Shown: positions 1 through 8,826, counted from the first letter of the stretch. The stretch is DNA of 64,000 nucleotides from Klebsiella oxytoca NBRC 105695 (GCF_001598695.1 NZ_BCZK01000005.1:248001-312000), one strand, 5' to 3'. Numbers and translations: made by a program. Notes: generated by a model from the sequence alone, not told the origin.

Positions 1-171
1 TTCCAGGGCCGTATCGACCATGACCGGCTCACCGATGGCCATCAGCAATCTTTCTGCTGCGTTAGCATAAGCACTGCGATCTTGCCGACAGATGGTAAGA
101 AACTCCTGCAGTGTGAACTCTTCGTCCTTGGCAGCTTCATAGCGCTGGCGATAGTGATCGAATATATTCAT
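1..171 (-). CDS. prkA: PrkA serine protein kinase, N-terminal fragment
   Basis: Only the first 57 codons are inside the window; the gene runs off the left edge. The start MNIFDHYRQRYEAAKDEEF, followed by a leucine-rich stretch, matches YeaG/PrkA, an AAA+ type serine kinase of about 640 residues in enterobacteria. It is normally followed by yeaH (out of view) and sits divergent to mipA, as here. Known biology: yeaGH is induced under nitrogen starvation through NtrC and sigma-54, and by RpoS; a sigma-54 type promoter is visible about 100 bases upstream. Nothing can be said about the kinase domain from this fragment. Confidence 0.9.
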   Translation of the reverse strand, partial: MNIFDHYRQRYEAAKDEEFTLQEFLTICRQDRSAYANAAERLLMAIGEPVMVDTALE

Positions 172-272
172 GGCATGCCGTCCTTTCGTTTTTAGCACAG
201 GTTGAGAGCCGTTCATATGAATAGTGGGAGCCCCCGGAAGAGGTAAGCTGCACAGCGCTCTCTGATTCTCCA

Positions 273-287
273 GCAACCCTTATGCCA
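273..287 (-). promoter_or_regulatory. sigma-54 type promoter of prkA
   Basis: Read on the minus strand the sequence is TGGCATA-AGGG-TTGC, with the invariant GG and GC dinucleotides exactly ten bases apart, as sigma-54 RNA polymerase requires. It would start transcription about 90 bases before the prkA start codon. E. coli yeaGH is known to be part of the Ntr response, which supports the call. Confidence 0.65.
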
Positions 288-533
288 GGTTGGCGAAGTC
301 TCGGGATAACGTGCCCCGCATTTACTTCTTCTAAATTAAAGCGTAGATGCATTTGGAAAACTTGCATGGCGTGGAAAATCAATTTCAATGACTTATCAAC
401 AACTCATCCGGAAAAGCAGCCTCTCATTTCCACTTCTGGTTTCACGCCGTCATGACGCTGTCATTCGGCTGTCAGCGAATGGTCATCTGAGGATGAGAAT
501 CTGGTGAATTCAGTGTAATGACTGGTAAAGAAT

Positions 534-562
534 TTGAGGCATGACGTATACAACGTTAAACT
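534..562 (+). promoter_or_regulatory. putative sigma-70 promoter of mipA
   Basis: TTGAGG (534-539) and TAAACT (557-562) are separated by 17 bases and lie about 37 bases before the mipA start. Each hexamer matches consensus at four of six positions. Inferred from sequence only. Confidence 0.45.
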
Positions 563-598
563 GCCTGCGCTAATAATTTGACAACAGGAATATGGATC

Positions 599-1345
599 GT
601 GACTAAAATCAAACTTCTGGCACTTGGTGTGTTGATTGCGACTTCAGCATCCGCCGTACACGCTGAAGGGAAGTTCACTTTAGGGGCGGGTGTAGGCGTC
701 GTTGAACATCCGTACAAGCAGTATGATGCTGATGTTTACCCGGTGCCGGTGATTAATTACGAGAGCGATAACTTCTGGTTTCGTGGTTTAGGCGGTGGTC
801 TTTACCTGTGGAATGATACCAACGATAAGCTCTCCGTGACCGCCTACTGGTCGCCGATGTACTTTAAGCCAGGCGACAGCGATAGCGAGCAGATGCGCCG
901 TCTGGATAAACGTAAATCCACGGTGATGGCAGGACTTGCGTACGAACACTATACGCAGTACGGTTTCCTGCGCACCGCGCTGTCAGGGGACACCCTGGAT
1001 AACAGCAACGGTATCGTATGGGATCTGGCCTGGCTATATCGCTACACCAACGGCAACCTGACGCTTACGCCGGGTATTGGCGTTGAATGGAATAGCGATA
1101 ATCAGAACGAGTACTACTATGGTGTTTCGAAACATGAGTCGAATCGCAGCGGCATGCGCAGCTACGATCCGGACAGCAGCTGGAACCCGTACCTCGAGCT
1201 GTCGGCAAACTATCGTTTCCTCGGCGACTGGAGCGTATACGGCGTGGCCCGCTACACCCGCTTGTCTGACGAAATCACCGATAGTCCGATGGTGGACAAA
1301 TCCTGGAGCGGTCTGATTTCAACCGGGATCACTTACTCCTTCTGA
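599..1345 (+). CDS. mipA: MipA, MltA-interacting outer-membrane scaffold protein
   Basis: 248 residues, the same length as E. coli MipA. It has a signal peptide ending AHA-like (SAVHA) near residue 22, then a beta-barrel-like sequence rich in aromatic residues that ends in a terminal Phe, typical of outer-membrane proteins. In E. coli it links the lytic transglycosylase MltA to PBP1B. The chosen start is a GTG preceded by AGGAA at eight bases; the ATG-like frame opening 21 bases upstream lacks a ribosome site and the family begins at the chosen position (MTKIKLLALG). Followed by a clear terminator, so it is probably monocistronic. Confidence 0.95.
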   Translation: MTKIKLLALGVLIATSASAVHAEGKFTLGAGVGVVEHPYKQYDADVYPVPVINYESDNFWFRGLGGGLYLWNDTNDKLSVTAYWSPMYFKPGDSDSEQMRRLDKRKSTVMAGLAYEHYTQYGFLRTALSGDTLDNSNGIVWDLAWLYRYTNGNLTLTPGIGVEWNSDNQNEYYYGVSKHESNRSGMRSYDPDSSWNPYLELSANYRFLGDWSVYGVARYTRLSDEITDSPMVDKSWSGLISTGITYSF

Positions 1346-1376
1346 TAGTGCTTTATTACAGAGCAATTTGTGCATC

Positions 1377-1403
1377 AAAACAGGGCGTAATGCCCTGTTT
1401 TGC
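1377..1403 (+). terminator. Rho-independent terminator after mipA
   Basis: A perfect ten-base stem, AAAACAGGGC with GCCCTGTTTT, around a five-base loop. The A and T ends would make it work in both directions. Confidence 0.85.
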
Positions 1404-1438
1404 ATTACGGTGGTGCAATCAAACGACAGGAGGTAGTC

Positions 1439-2293
1439 ATGGCACAAAGGACAATCAGTTTTGGCGAGCATCCAGCGGTTCCCGTCATAGGGCAGGGGAC
1501 CTGGTACATGGGTGAAAACCCGGCGCTGCGCACTCAGGAGTCTGCTGCACTACGCGCGGGCATCGATCTTGGGCTCACGGCGATCGATACGGCGGAAATG
1601 TATGCTGACGGCGGCGCCGAAGAGGTTGTCGGCGAAGCCATTCGCGGCCAGCGCGAGCGCGTGGTGCTGGTGTCTAAAGTGTATCCGTGGAACGCTGGCG
1701 GTCGCAAAATAGCCAGCGCCTGCGAAGCCAGCCTGCGCCGCCTGAAGACCGACTATCTCGATCTCTACCTGCTGCACTGGCGCGGCGACTACGCATTGCA
1801 GGAGACGGTGGCAGGTATGGAAGCGCTCGTTGCGCAGGGCAAAATTCGTCGCTGGGGCGTATCGAATCTTGATTACGCTGATATGCAAGAACTCTGGCAG
1901 GTTGACGGCGGCGAGCAGTGCGCAACTGACCAGGTACTCTATCACCTGGCTTCTCGCGGTATTGAACATGATTTGTTGCCATGGTGCCAGCAGCAGCGGC
2001 TGCCGGTGATGGCCTACTGTCCGCTGGCCCAGGCCGGCCGTCTGCGCAATGGACTTTTAAATCATACCGTTGTGAAAAATATTGCGCAGGCCCGGGGCGT
2101 AACCGCCGCGCAGGTGCTTCTGGCATGGGTTATCAGCCATCAGGGGGTACTGGCGATCCCGAAAGCATCGAGTATCGAACATGTTGAGCAAAATGCTGCG
2201 GCGCTGGACATCGAGCTAACCGCTGAAGAGAGGGCGCTGCTGGAAAAAGCTTACCCGGCACCGGGAAGAAAAACACCGCTGGATATGGTCTGA
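1439..2293 (+). CDS. yeaE: YeaE aldo-keto reductase (methylglyoxal reductase)
   Basis: 284 residues, equal to E. coli YeaE. The aldo-keto reductase tetrad is visible as Asp50, Tyr55, Lys80 and His113 (DTAEMY, SKVYP, LLHW). The C-terminal IPKAS motif is the usual NADPH phosphate-binding segment. The E. coli enzyme reduces methylglyoxal and other aldehydes with NADPH in the cytoplasm. The start has AGGAGG five bases upstream; the upstream in-frame ATG at 1400 lies in the mipA terminator and is not used. Convergent with yeaD. Confidence 0.95.
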   Translation: MAQRTISFGEHPAVPVIGQGTWYMGENPALRTQESAALRAGIDLGLTAIDTAEMYADGGAEEVVGEAIRGQRERVVLVSKVYPWNAGGRKIASACEASLRRLKTDYLDLYLLHWRGDYALQETVAGMEALVAQGKIRRWGVSNLDYADMQELWQVDGGEQCATDQVLYHLASRGIEHDLLPWCQQQRLPVMAYCPLAQAGRLRNGLLNHTVVKNIAQARGVTAAQVLLAWVISHQGVLAIPKASSIEHVEQNAAALDIELTAEERALLEKAYPAPGRKTPLDMV

Positions 2294-2299
2294 ATAGGG

Positions 2300-2329
2300 T
2301 ATAAAGAAAAGCCCCGACTCTGCGGGGCT
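2300..2329 (-). terminator. terminator for the yeaD transcript
   Basis: On the minus strand the stem AGCCCCG/CGGGGCT is followed by a T-rich tract (CTTTTCTTTA). It sits between the convergent yeaE and yeaD, oriented for yeaD. Confidence 0.75.
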
Positions 2330-2379
2330 CCGGTCGCGAGCTGCCACCAGGCATGAATACGATCGCAATCAGTGCGTCA

Positions 2380-2413
2380 GGCCGGGCAAAGCGTCAGCCG
2401 CCGCCCGGCAGAA
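2380..2413. repeat. REP-type palindrome
   Basis: GCCGGGC-containing inverted sequence (CAGGCCGGGC ... CCGCCCGGC) of the enterobacterial REP kind, in the yeaE/yeaD intergenic space. Similar units occur at 21.0 and 28.0 kb in this window. Confidence 0.6.
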
Positions 2414-2456
2414 ATACGCGCACTAGATTTTAACCCGTATGCGCTCCTTCAGTGCG

Positions 2457-3341
2457 TTAGCGTTTCACCACGCGAATGGTTTGCGCCAGGCGCGAAGGTT
2501 TCTCTTCGCTGGCCTTCTGCGATTCGGTTACGCAGCAAGTTTCTACGCAAACGAAGGTCTTGTAGCCATCATCGGGCATATCGCCCATGCTGACGGAAAG
2601 GGCCGGTCCCGGGTTCCAGCCAACCACGTTGCTGTTGTGATGATGGACGACATCGATGTTGCGGCTGAGCGCATCATCGTGAATGACGCTGCAGGTTTCT
2701 GCATTCAGATAGACGCGGTCGGTACGATCCGGGAAGGTTTCAGTGCCGTTGCTTAATACGCCTTCTTCGGCATTTTTCACTTTATCAATATAACGGTCGC
2801 CCAGACCGCTGACCTTCACTGCCGCAATGTCACCGACGTTGAAATAGGTGTGAAGGGCGGAAGTGGTTTCAAATTCGCCGTGCGCTTCCAGCTCAATTTC
2901 GCAGGTTTTACCCAGTTTGAAACGCGCTAACAGGGTGAACTCATGCGGCCAGTACTGGCGAGTGGCATCGCTGCTTTTTAGTTCAAAGGTCAGCACCACG
3001 CCGTTATCGTCTTCATCGTGGCCTTTCAGGGCCCACGGCAGATTGCGGGCAAAACCGTGCGACGGCAGACCCTGCTGAGCTGATGGGCCAAACCATGGCC
3101 AGCAAATCGGCACGCCGCCGCGCAGGGCAACGCCATTTTTGAATGGAGTATTGCCGCTGAGCCACAGGACCTCTTCTTCGCCTGCGGGCTTCCAGGAGAG
3201 CAGGTGAGCGCCCTGGAAAGCCACGGAAGCTTTAACCTGCGGATGATCAACCACGATCAGTTCCAGGTCATCAAGCTGGCGACGGGAAAGGACAGGGGTA
3301 AGCTGTTCGATAACCGGGAGGGCAAAAATCTTATTAATCAT
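2457..3341 (-). CDS. yeaD: YeaD, D-hexose-6-phosphate mutarotase
   Basis: 294 residues, the same length as E. coli YeaD and similar throughout (start MINKIFALPVIEQ). Galactose-mutarotase/aldose-1-epimerase fold; family members interconvert the alpha and beta anomers of glucose-6-phosphate. The GGVPICWPWFG segment and the Glu near the C terminus are typical of the family. AAGGA lies eight bases before the ATG. It follows gapA on the same strand, but an ERIC element and the gapA terminator now separate them, so either it reads through or has its own promoter near the ERIC. Confidence 0.95.
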   Translation of the reverse strand: MINKIFALPVIEQLTPVLSRRQLDDLELIVVDHPQVKASVAFQGAHLLSWKPAGEEEVLWLSGNTPFKNGVALRGGVPICWPWFGPSAQQGLPSHGFARNLPWALKGHDEDDNGVVLTFELKSSDATRQYWPHEFTLLARFKLGKTCEIELEAHGEFETTSALHTYFNVGDIAAVKVSGLGDRYIDKVKNAEEGVLSNGTETFPDRTDRVYLNAETCSVIHDDALSRNIDVVHHHNSNVVGWNPGPALSVSMGDMPDDGYKTFVCVETCCVTESQKASEEKPSRLAQTIRVVKR

Positions 3342-3360
3342 TACGCAATCCTTTTTACCC

Positions 3361-3542
3361 TAAATAATTCGAGTTGCAGGAAGGTGGCAAGTGAACGACA
3401 AATTCGTCAGGAACGAATTTGAACAACCGAAGATGGCCTTCGGTCAGGGACATGGATGTCCCTGATTCATCCCGATGAGCTTACCGTAGTAAGTGATTCG
3501 GGTGAGCGAGCGTAGCCAACACACCTGTAACTTGAAGTATGA
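3361..3542. repeat. ERIC (intergenic repeat unit) element, extended form
   Basis: The ends are imperfect inverted repeats (ATAATTCGAGTTGCA at the left, TGTAACTTGAAGTATGAC at the right). The core GAGCTTACC-gtagTAAGTGATTCGGGTGAGCG matches the conserved ERIC core recognised by ERIC-PCR primers. At about 180 bases it is longer than the usual 126-127, because of an internal stretch at about 3390-3465 that itself contains small palindromes (ACCGAAGATGGCCTTCGGT, CAGGGACATGGATGTCCCTG). It lies between gapA and yeaD. Confidence 0.85.
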
Positions 3543-3558
3543 CGGGTATATTTTTAGA

Positions 3559-3587
3559 CAAAAAAAAGAGCGACCGGAGTCGCTCTT
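3559..3587 (-). terminator. gapA terminator
   Basis: On the minus strand the eight-base stem AGAGCGAC/GTCGCTCT with a four-base loop is followed by a run of seven T. It ends the gapA transcript 24 bases past the stop codon. Confidence 0.9.
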
Positions 3588-3610
3588 ACAGATTACGGTC
3601 TCATCTCAAC

Positions 3611-4945
<1,335 letters not shown>

Positions 4946-5359
4946 ATGTCGAATAAACCCTCTTCGGACGAGCTCAAAAAAAATTTGAGCGAGATGCAGT
5001 TTTACGTGACGCAGAATCACGGTACTGAACCGCCGTTCACCGGGCGGCTACTCCACAACAAACGCGATGGCGTCTACCACTGCCTGGTATGCGACGCGCC
5101 GCTGTTTAACTCGCAATCCAAGTATGATTCAGGCTGCGGTTGGCCGAGCTTTTATGAGCCGGTAAGCGATGATGCTATTCGCTATCTTAACGATTACTCC
5201 CACGGTATGCAGCGCACGGAAATTCGCTGCGGAAACTGCGATGCTCACCTTGGACACGTCTTCCCGGATGGCCCGCAGCCTACCGGTGAGCGTTTTTGTG
5301 TTAATTCGGCCTCTTTAAGCTTCACCAATGATGAAAATGGTGAGCAAACCAAGGGTTGA
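4946..5359 (+). CDS. msrB: Peptide methionine-(R)-S-oxide reductase MsrB
   Basis: 137 residues, equal to E. coli MsrB. Zinc-binding cysteines at 46, 49, 95 and 98 (CLVC, CGNC), the catalytic Cys118 in RFCVN and the likely resolving Cys64 in SGCGWPS are present. It repairs methionine-R-sulfoxide in proteins using thioredoxin. The start at 4946 matches the family; the frame opens 51 bases upstream without a ribosome site. Followed at 43 bases by yeaC, probably one transcript. Confidence 0.96.
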   Translation: MSNKPSSDELKKNLSEMQFYVTQNHGTEPPFTGRLLHNKRDGVYHCLVCDAPLFNSQSKYDSGCGWPSFYEPVSDDAIRYLNDYSHGMQRTEIRCGNCDAHLGHVFPDGPQPTGERFCVNSASLSFTNDENGEQTKG

Positions 5360-5402
5360 AAAAACGATTCAGCAAATTATTCCAACATGAGGTGGGAGAA
5401 CG

Positions 5403-5678
5403 ATGGAAATTGAACGGATTATCGACGGCATGACGCCGGAAGTGTATCAGCGTCTGGCGACGGCGGTGGAGCTGGGAAAATGGCCCGACGGCGTGGCGTT
5501 AACAGCCGAGCAGAAAGAGAATTGTCTGCAGCTGGTGATGCTCTGGCAGGCCCGATATAACGTTGACGCGCAGCATATGACCATCGACACCAACGGACAG
5601 ATGGTGATGAAGAGTAAACAGCAGTTGAAAGTGGACTTTGGTATTTCGCCGCAACCTATCGCGACGTTTAAATCCTGA
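5403..5678 (+). CDS. yeaC: YeaC family protein (DUF1315)
   Basis: 91 residues, close to the 90 of E. coli YeaC and similar along its length (MTPEVYQRL, ELGKWPDGV, MVMKSKQQLK). No catalytic motif or membrane segment is visible; function is unknown. It follows msrB as in E. coli, with GGTGGGAGA before the start, and probably forms an operon with it. Confidence 0.93.
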   Translation: MEIERIIDGMTPEVYQRLATAVELGKWPDGVALTAEQKENCLQLVMLWQARYNVDAQHMTIDTNGQMVMKSKQQLKVDFGISPQPIATFKS

Positions 5679-5687
5679 GCCTGAACG

Positions 5688-5710
5688 GCCCGGCCAATTG
5701 AACGCCGGGC
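5688..5710. terminator. hairpin between convergent yeaC and yajD
   Basis: Perfect seven-base stem GCCCGGC/GCCGGGC with a nine-base loop between two converging genes. Neither side has a good T tract, so termination is likely but not certain. Confidence 0.45.
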
Positions 5711-5727
5711 TTAGCGTCAGCTGGGCG

Positions 5728-6072
5728 TTATTTCTTGTTCATCATCGCTTTTAGATCGGCGAAAGGGTTATATTTCGCTTCGCCGACGCTTTTCTGCGCA
5801 TCTTCGCCGGCCACCACCGTTGAACCATACTGATCGGCCTCGGTGTATTTTGAGTGCTCATGATCGTGGCAGTAGAGGCACAGCATCTCCCAGTTGCTAC
5901 CATCTTCCGGGTTATTGGAGTGGTCGTGGTCGATATGATGTACCGTCAGTTCACGCAGATTCGAATAGACAAACTCACGCGAGCAGCGTCCGCAGACCCA
6001 GGGGAAGAGCTTCAGCGCTTTTTCGCGATATCCGACTTCCAGACGGGCGTAGTTTTTCGGGATATAAGCCAT
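5728..6072 (-). CDS. yajD: YajD family HNH nuclease
   Basis: 114 residues, nearly identical in plan to E. coli YajD. HNH-type metal site: CGRC (residues about 30-33), then HHIDHDH, and CLYCHDHEH. The cysteine pairs probably hold a structural zinc. The biological role is unknown. The second ATG is chosen as start because AGAAGG sits ten bases before it and the family begins MAxIPKNYARLE. In E. coli K-12 yajD lies elsewhere on the chromosome, so its place next to yeaC and a chitinase is a difference in local order. Confidence 0.92.
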   Translation of the reverse strand: MAYIPKNYARLEVGYREKALKLFPWVCGRCSREFVYSNLRELTVHHIDHDHSNNPEDGSNWEMLCLYCHDHEHSKYTEADQYGSTVVAGEDAQKSVGEAKYNPFADLKAMMNKK

Positions 6073-6094
6073 AATACCCATGCCTTCTGTTGCA

Positions 6095-6124
6095 AATGAA
6101 AAGCTGCGCCGGAGCTGGCGCAGC
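6095..6124 (-). terminator. chitinase terminator
   Basis: Minus-strand stem GCTGCGCC/GGCGCAGC with a six-base loop, followed by TTTTCATTT. It lies just after the chitinase gene and before yajD. Confidence 0.7.
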
Positions 6125-6172
6125 GGAATGTGCTTATCATAACCTATTGTGCAGGCGGTGACATCGCGCAGA

Positions 6173-7426
6173 TCAGCGTTTGATCTCCAGGGATTCGGCC
6201 AGCTGTTTCGCTAGCTGGTTTTGATCATCGGCGCCGTACTCCCAAAACATCGCGCCTCCCAGTCCTTTGCTCTTGATATAGTCGGCTTTGATCGCCACCG
6301 AACGCGGGTTCTCGTAGGAGAGGGCAAAGAGCGCTTTACCGTCGGAAGAAGTTACCGACAGCCACGGCACTTTCGCTTCATCATCCCAATGCTGAGTAAA
6401 GCGCTTCTGCGGATCGTTGATGAACTTCGCCACGATATCGTTATATTTCACGTAGGTATCTTTTGACAGATCGACGCCTAGCGTTTTGAACAGCTCGACC
6501 TGCTGCGGCTCAAAATAAGGCTGCGTTGCCGGATTTTTCTGCGCATCCGGTTTGCTCCAGTCAATGCCCGGCTCGACGGCGCGTTTCGGTACCCGCCCAT
6601 AGAAACCAATCCCCAGGTTCATCTGGCTGGGCTTCAAACCCGCCGCAAGATAGTTGTTGACCACGAAATCAGCGCTGTACTTATCGGCTTCTGCGACCGT
6701 CGGCCATTGAGAGGAGTCGTACAGGTTGGAATTGAAGTACTGGGTGCCGTAAGCCATGTCGTAGGTCATCAGGTTGATGTAGTCGAGCGAGGGGGCTATC
6801 GCTTTGACATCCACCCAGCTCTTCGGACTCTCCGCGTTAGCGCCCACGGCGATGGTCACCAGTTTTTTATTGCCCACCGCCGCACGCAGCTCTTTCAGCA
6901 GGGCGGTAAAATTATCGCGATCGGCCGGTTGGCTGTCGACCAGTCCCCATGCGCCGTTGACCGGATACTCCCAGTCCAGATCGATACCATCAAGACCATA
7001 TTTTTCAATGATCTCCTGCGCCGACTGAATAAACAGCGCTCGGGTTTCTTTTGTCGCCGCCGCGCCGGAGAATCCGCGCGCTCCCCAGCCGCCGACGGAA
7101 AGCAAAACTTTCAGGTTCGGATTCTGCTGGCGCAGATGCGGGATTTTCTGTAAATCAGCCTGCACTTTCGGCGACAGCCAGATTTGATGCAGCCTGCCGG
7201 GGTCTTTCAGGGCCGCGTTGGTTTCACCTTTTTCGTCGTTATAGATCAGACCAAACGAGTAGTTGAGATGGGTAATCTGCCGGACGTCAAGTTTATCGAT
7301 ATTGCCGCCAGGTCCGGCAGTGACGTCGCCGCCGCCGTTAAAGTAGCCGACGGACATCAGGGTATTAGCTGAAACGACGCTCGCGCAGAGCAGGGGTAAA
7401 GCTGCCAGTAATGGCAAAAGTTTCAT
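6173..7426 (-). CDS. Secreted GH18 chitinase
   Basis: 417 residues. A signal peptide (MKLLPLLAALPLLCASVVSA) is likely cut after residue 20. A single glycoside hydrolase family 18 barrel follows: substrate motif KVLLSVGGWG at 106-115, catalytic DGIDLDWEYP at 146-155 with Glu153 as acid, MTYDMAYG near 220, and a late MFWEYG tryptophan motif. No chitin-binding or fibronectin domain is present, so it is a minimal enzyme acting on chitin or chito-oligosaccharides outside the cytoplasm. The start is the ATG after AGAGGA; the longer frame upstream has no ribosome site and lies before the signal peptide. The Shine-Dalgarno overlaps a ChiX-complementary sequence (separate entry). Exact substrate cannot be read from sequence. 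Confidence 0.93.
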   Translation of the reverse strand: MKLLPLLAALPLLCASVVSANTLMSVGYFNGGGDVTAGPGGNIDKLDVRQITHLNYSFGLIYNDEKGETNAALKDPGRLHQIWLSPKVQADLQKIPHLRQQNPNLKVLLSVGGWGARGFSGAAATKETRALFIQSAQEIIEKYGLDGIDLDWEYPVNGAWGLVDSQPADRDNFTALLKELRAAVGNKKLVTIAVGANAESPKSWVDVKAIAPSLDYINLMTYDMAYGTQYFNSNLYDSSQWPTVAEADKYSADFVVNNYLAAGLKPSQMNLGIGFYGRVPKRAVEPGIDWSKPDAQKNPATQPYFEPQQVELFKTLGVDLSKDTYVKYNDIVAKFINDPQKRFTQHWDDEAKVPWLSVTSSDGKALFALSYENPRSVAIKADYIKSKGLGGAMFWEYGADDQNQLAKQLAESLEIKR

Positions 7427-7432
7427 AGCAAA

Positions 7433-7445
7433 TCCTCTTTGACAG
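7433..7445 (-). promoter_or_regulatory. predicted ChiX sRNA pairing site on the chitinase ribosome-binding site
   Basis: The chitinase leader reads GTCAAAGAGGA immediately before the start codon. This is an uninterrupted 11-base complement to the conserved ChiX seed as I recall it (TCCTCTTTGAC), with one more match after a single mismatch. It covers the Shine-Dalgarno AGAGGA, so pairing would block initiation, as ChiX does on chiP mRNA. Seen: the complementarity. Inferred: the regulation. Confidence 0.6.
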
Positions 7446-7469
7446 AAAAGTGACTTAGTAAAACAAACA

Positions 7470-7490
7470 CGCCACGGAAATGGCGTGGCG
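7470..7490. repeat. inverted repeat in the chitinase leader
   Basis: Perfect seven-base arms CGCCACG and CGTGGCG around GAAATGG, about 45 bases before the chitinase start. In RNA it would be a stable stem-loop in the 5' leader; in DNA it could be an operator. It is followed by A (plus strand), so it is not a terminator for ydjL-side transcripts. Confidence 0.55.
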
Positions 7491-7680
7491 AAAAAACAGC
7501 TCGTGCAGGCTAGCATCTTCCATTGCGCAAAACTGCGAAGGGGTTCACGCTGCATCAGCGAAGCCGCGCCATGCCAACGCCATAAGCTTTCCTTCACATC
7601 TCTCCCCGCCATCCATTTTGCCGTATTTGTGATCTAAGTTGTGAAATGCAGATCAATATCTGTGTTTTAAAGATTTAATG

Positions 7681-7709
7681 TTGACCTTAAAGATTTCGTG
7701 GTTAAGTAT
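7681..7709 (+). promoter_or_regulatory. putative promoter of the ydjL operon
   Basis: TTGACC and AAGTAT are 17 bases apart, 41 bases before the ydjL start. A TTTGTGATCT half-site about 50 bases upstream suggests CRP help. Inferred from sequence only. Confidence 0.4.
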
Positions 7710-7749
7710 TGCTCCCACTGATGCAAAACCACAAACAAAGGAAGACGCA

Positions 7750-8826
7750 ATGAAAGCACTGGCAAGATTTGGTAAGGCCTTTGGCGGCTATAAGATGATT
7801 GATGTTCCGGAACCGGTCTGCGGTCCGGATGATGTGGTGATTGAAATCAAGGCGGCAGCCATTTGCGGCGCGGATATGAAGCACTACAACGTCGATAGCG
7901 GATCCGACCAATTCAACTCCATTCGCGGCCATGAGTTTGCCGGTGAAATCGTCCGTGTCGGCGAAAAGGTTAAGGACCGGAAAGTGGGCCAGCGGGTGGT
8001 TTCTGATAATAGCGGGCACGTCTGCGGCGTGTGTCCGGCCTGCGAACAAGGTGATTTTCTGTGTTGTACAGAAAAAGTTAATTTAGGTCTTGATAACAAT
8101 ACCTGGGGCGGCGGGTTTTCGAAATACTGCCTGGTGCCGGGGGAGATCCTCAAAATTCATCGCCACGCGCTGTGGGAAATCCCGCTGGGCGTTGATTACG
8201 AAGAAGCGGCGGTGCTGGATCCTATCTGTAACGCCTATAAATCTATCGCTCAACAATCCAAATTTCTCCCCGGTCAGGACGTGGTGGTCTTCGGTACCGG
8301 TCCGTTAGGGCTCTTTGCCGTACAGATGGCGCGCATCATGGGGGCCGTCAATATCGTGATGGTCGGGCTGGAAGAGGACGTCGCGGTGCGTTTCCCCATC
8401 GCTAAAGCGTTGGGCGCGACGGCGGTGGTCAACGGTTCGAGCGAAGATGTGGTTGCGCGCTGTCAGGAAATTTGCGGCAAAGATAATCTCGGTCTGGTTA
8501 TCGAATGTTCAGGCGCCAACATTGCCCTCAAACAGTCTATCGAAATGCTGCGCCCCAACGGTGAAGTGGTCCGCGTGGGGATGGGCTTCAAACCGCTGGA
8601 CTTCTCCATCAACGACATCACTGCCTGGAACAAAAGCATCATCGGCCATATGGCTTACGACTCCACCTCCTGGCGCAACGCCATTCGCCTGCTCGCCAGC
8701 GGCGCGATCACAGTCAAACCAATGATTACTCATCGCATTGGCCTGTCGCAGTGGCGCGAAGGTTTTGATGCCATGGCCGATAAAACCGCGATTAAGGTCA
8801 TCATGACTTACGACTTTGATGAATAA
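7750..8826 (+). CDS. ydjL: YdjL, zinc-dependent sugar-alcohol dehydrogenase
   Basis: 358 residues, equal to E. coli YdjL. Medium-chain dehydrogenase with catalytic zinc ligands Cys39 and His61-Glu62 (GHEFAG), structural zinc cysteines 92, 95, 98 and 106, and the nucleotide motif GTGPLG. It should oxidise a secondary alcohol on a sugar-like substrate with NAD(P). The start has AAGGAAG before it; the frame opening at 7678 has none. First gene of a run of closely spaced genes (ydjL-K-J-I-H-G) that looks like one operon. Confidence 0.94.
   Translation: MKALARFGKAFGGYKMIDVPEPVCGPDDVVIEIKAAAICGADMKHYNVDSGSDQFNSIRGHEFAGEIVRVGEKVKDRKVGQRVVSDNSGHVCGVCPACEQGDFLCCTEKVNLGLDNNTWGGGFSKYCLVPGEILKIHRHALWEIPLGVDYEEAAVLDPICNAYKSIAQQSKFLPGQDVVVFGTGPLGLFAVQMARIMGAVNIVMVGLEEDVAVRFPIAKALGATAVVNGSSEDVVARCQEICGKDNLGLVIECSGANIALKQSIEMLRPNGEVVRVGMGFKPLDFSINDITAWNKSIIGHMAYDSTSWRNAIRLLASGAITVKPMITHRIGLSQWREGFDAMADKTAIKVIMTYDFDE

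Larger units (their letters stand above)
172..598. other. prkA-mipA divergent intergenic region
   Basis: A 427-base stretch without a gene. It holds a sigma-54 type promoter facing prkA (273-287) and a sigma-70 type promoter facing mipA (534-562). Short open frames here have no ribosome site or recognisable product. The middle part (about 300-480) is AT-rich and probably holds activator sites for prkA, but I could not assign a clear NtrC site. Confidence 0.6.
7427..7749. other. chitinase-ydjL divergent intergenic region
   Basis: 323 bases without a gene. From the left: ChiX-complementary site (7433-7445), an inverted repeat with seven-base arms CGCCACG/CGTGGCG at 7470-7490, a half CRP-like site TTTGTGATCT near 7626-7635, and the ydjL promoter at 7681-7709. 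The chitinase promoter itself was not found. Confidence 0.5.

Noticed and set aside
137-388. 83-residue minus-strand frame over the prkA promoter
   Set aside because: Overlaps the sigma-54 promoter and the prkA start; no ribosome site or similarity.
5728-7426. yajD plus chitinase as a toxin or defence module
   Set aside because: YajD matches a widespread chromosomal family, the chitinase has a signal peptide and full GH18 motifs, and a terminator separates them.
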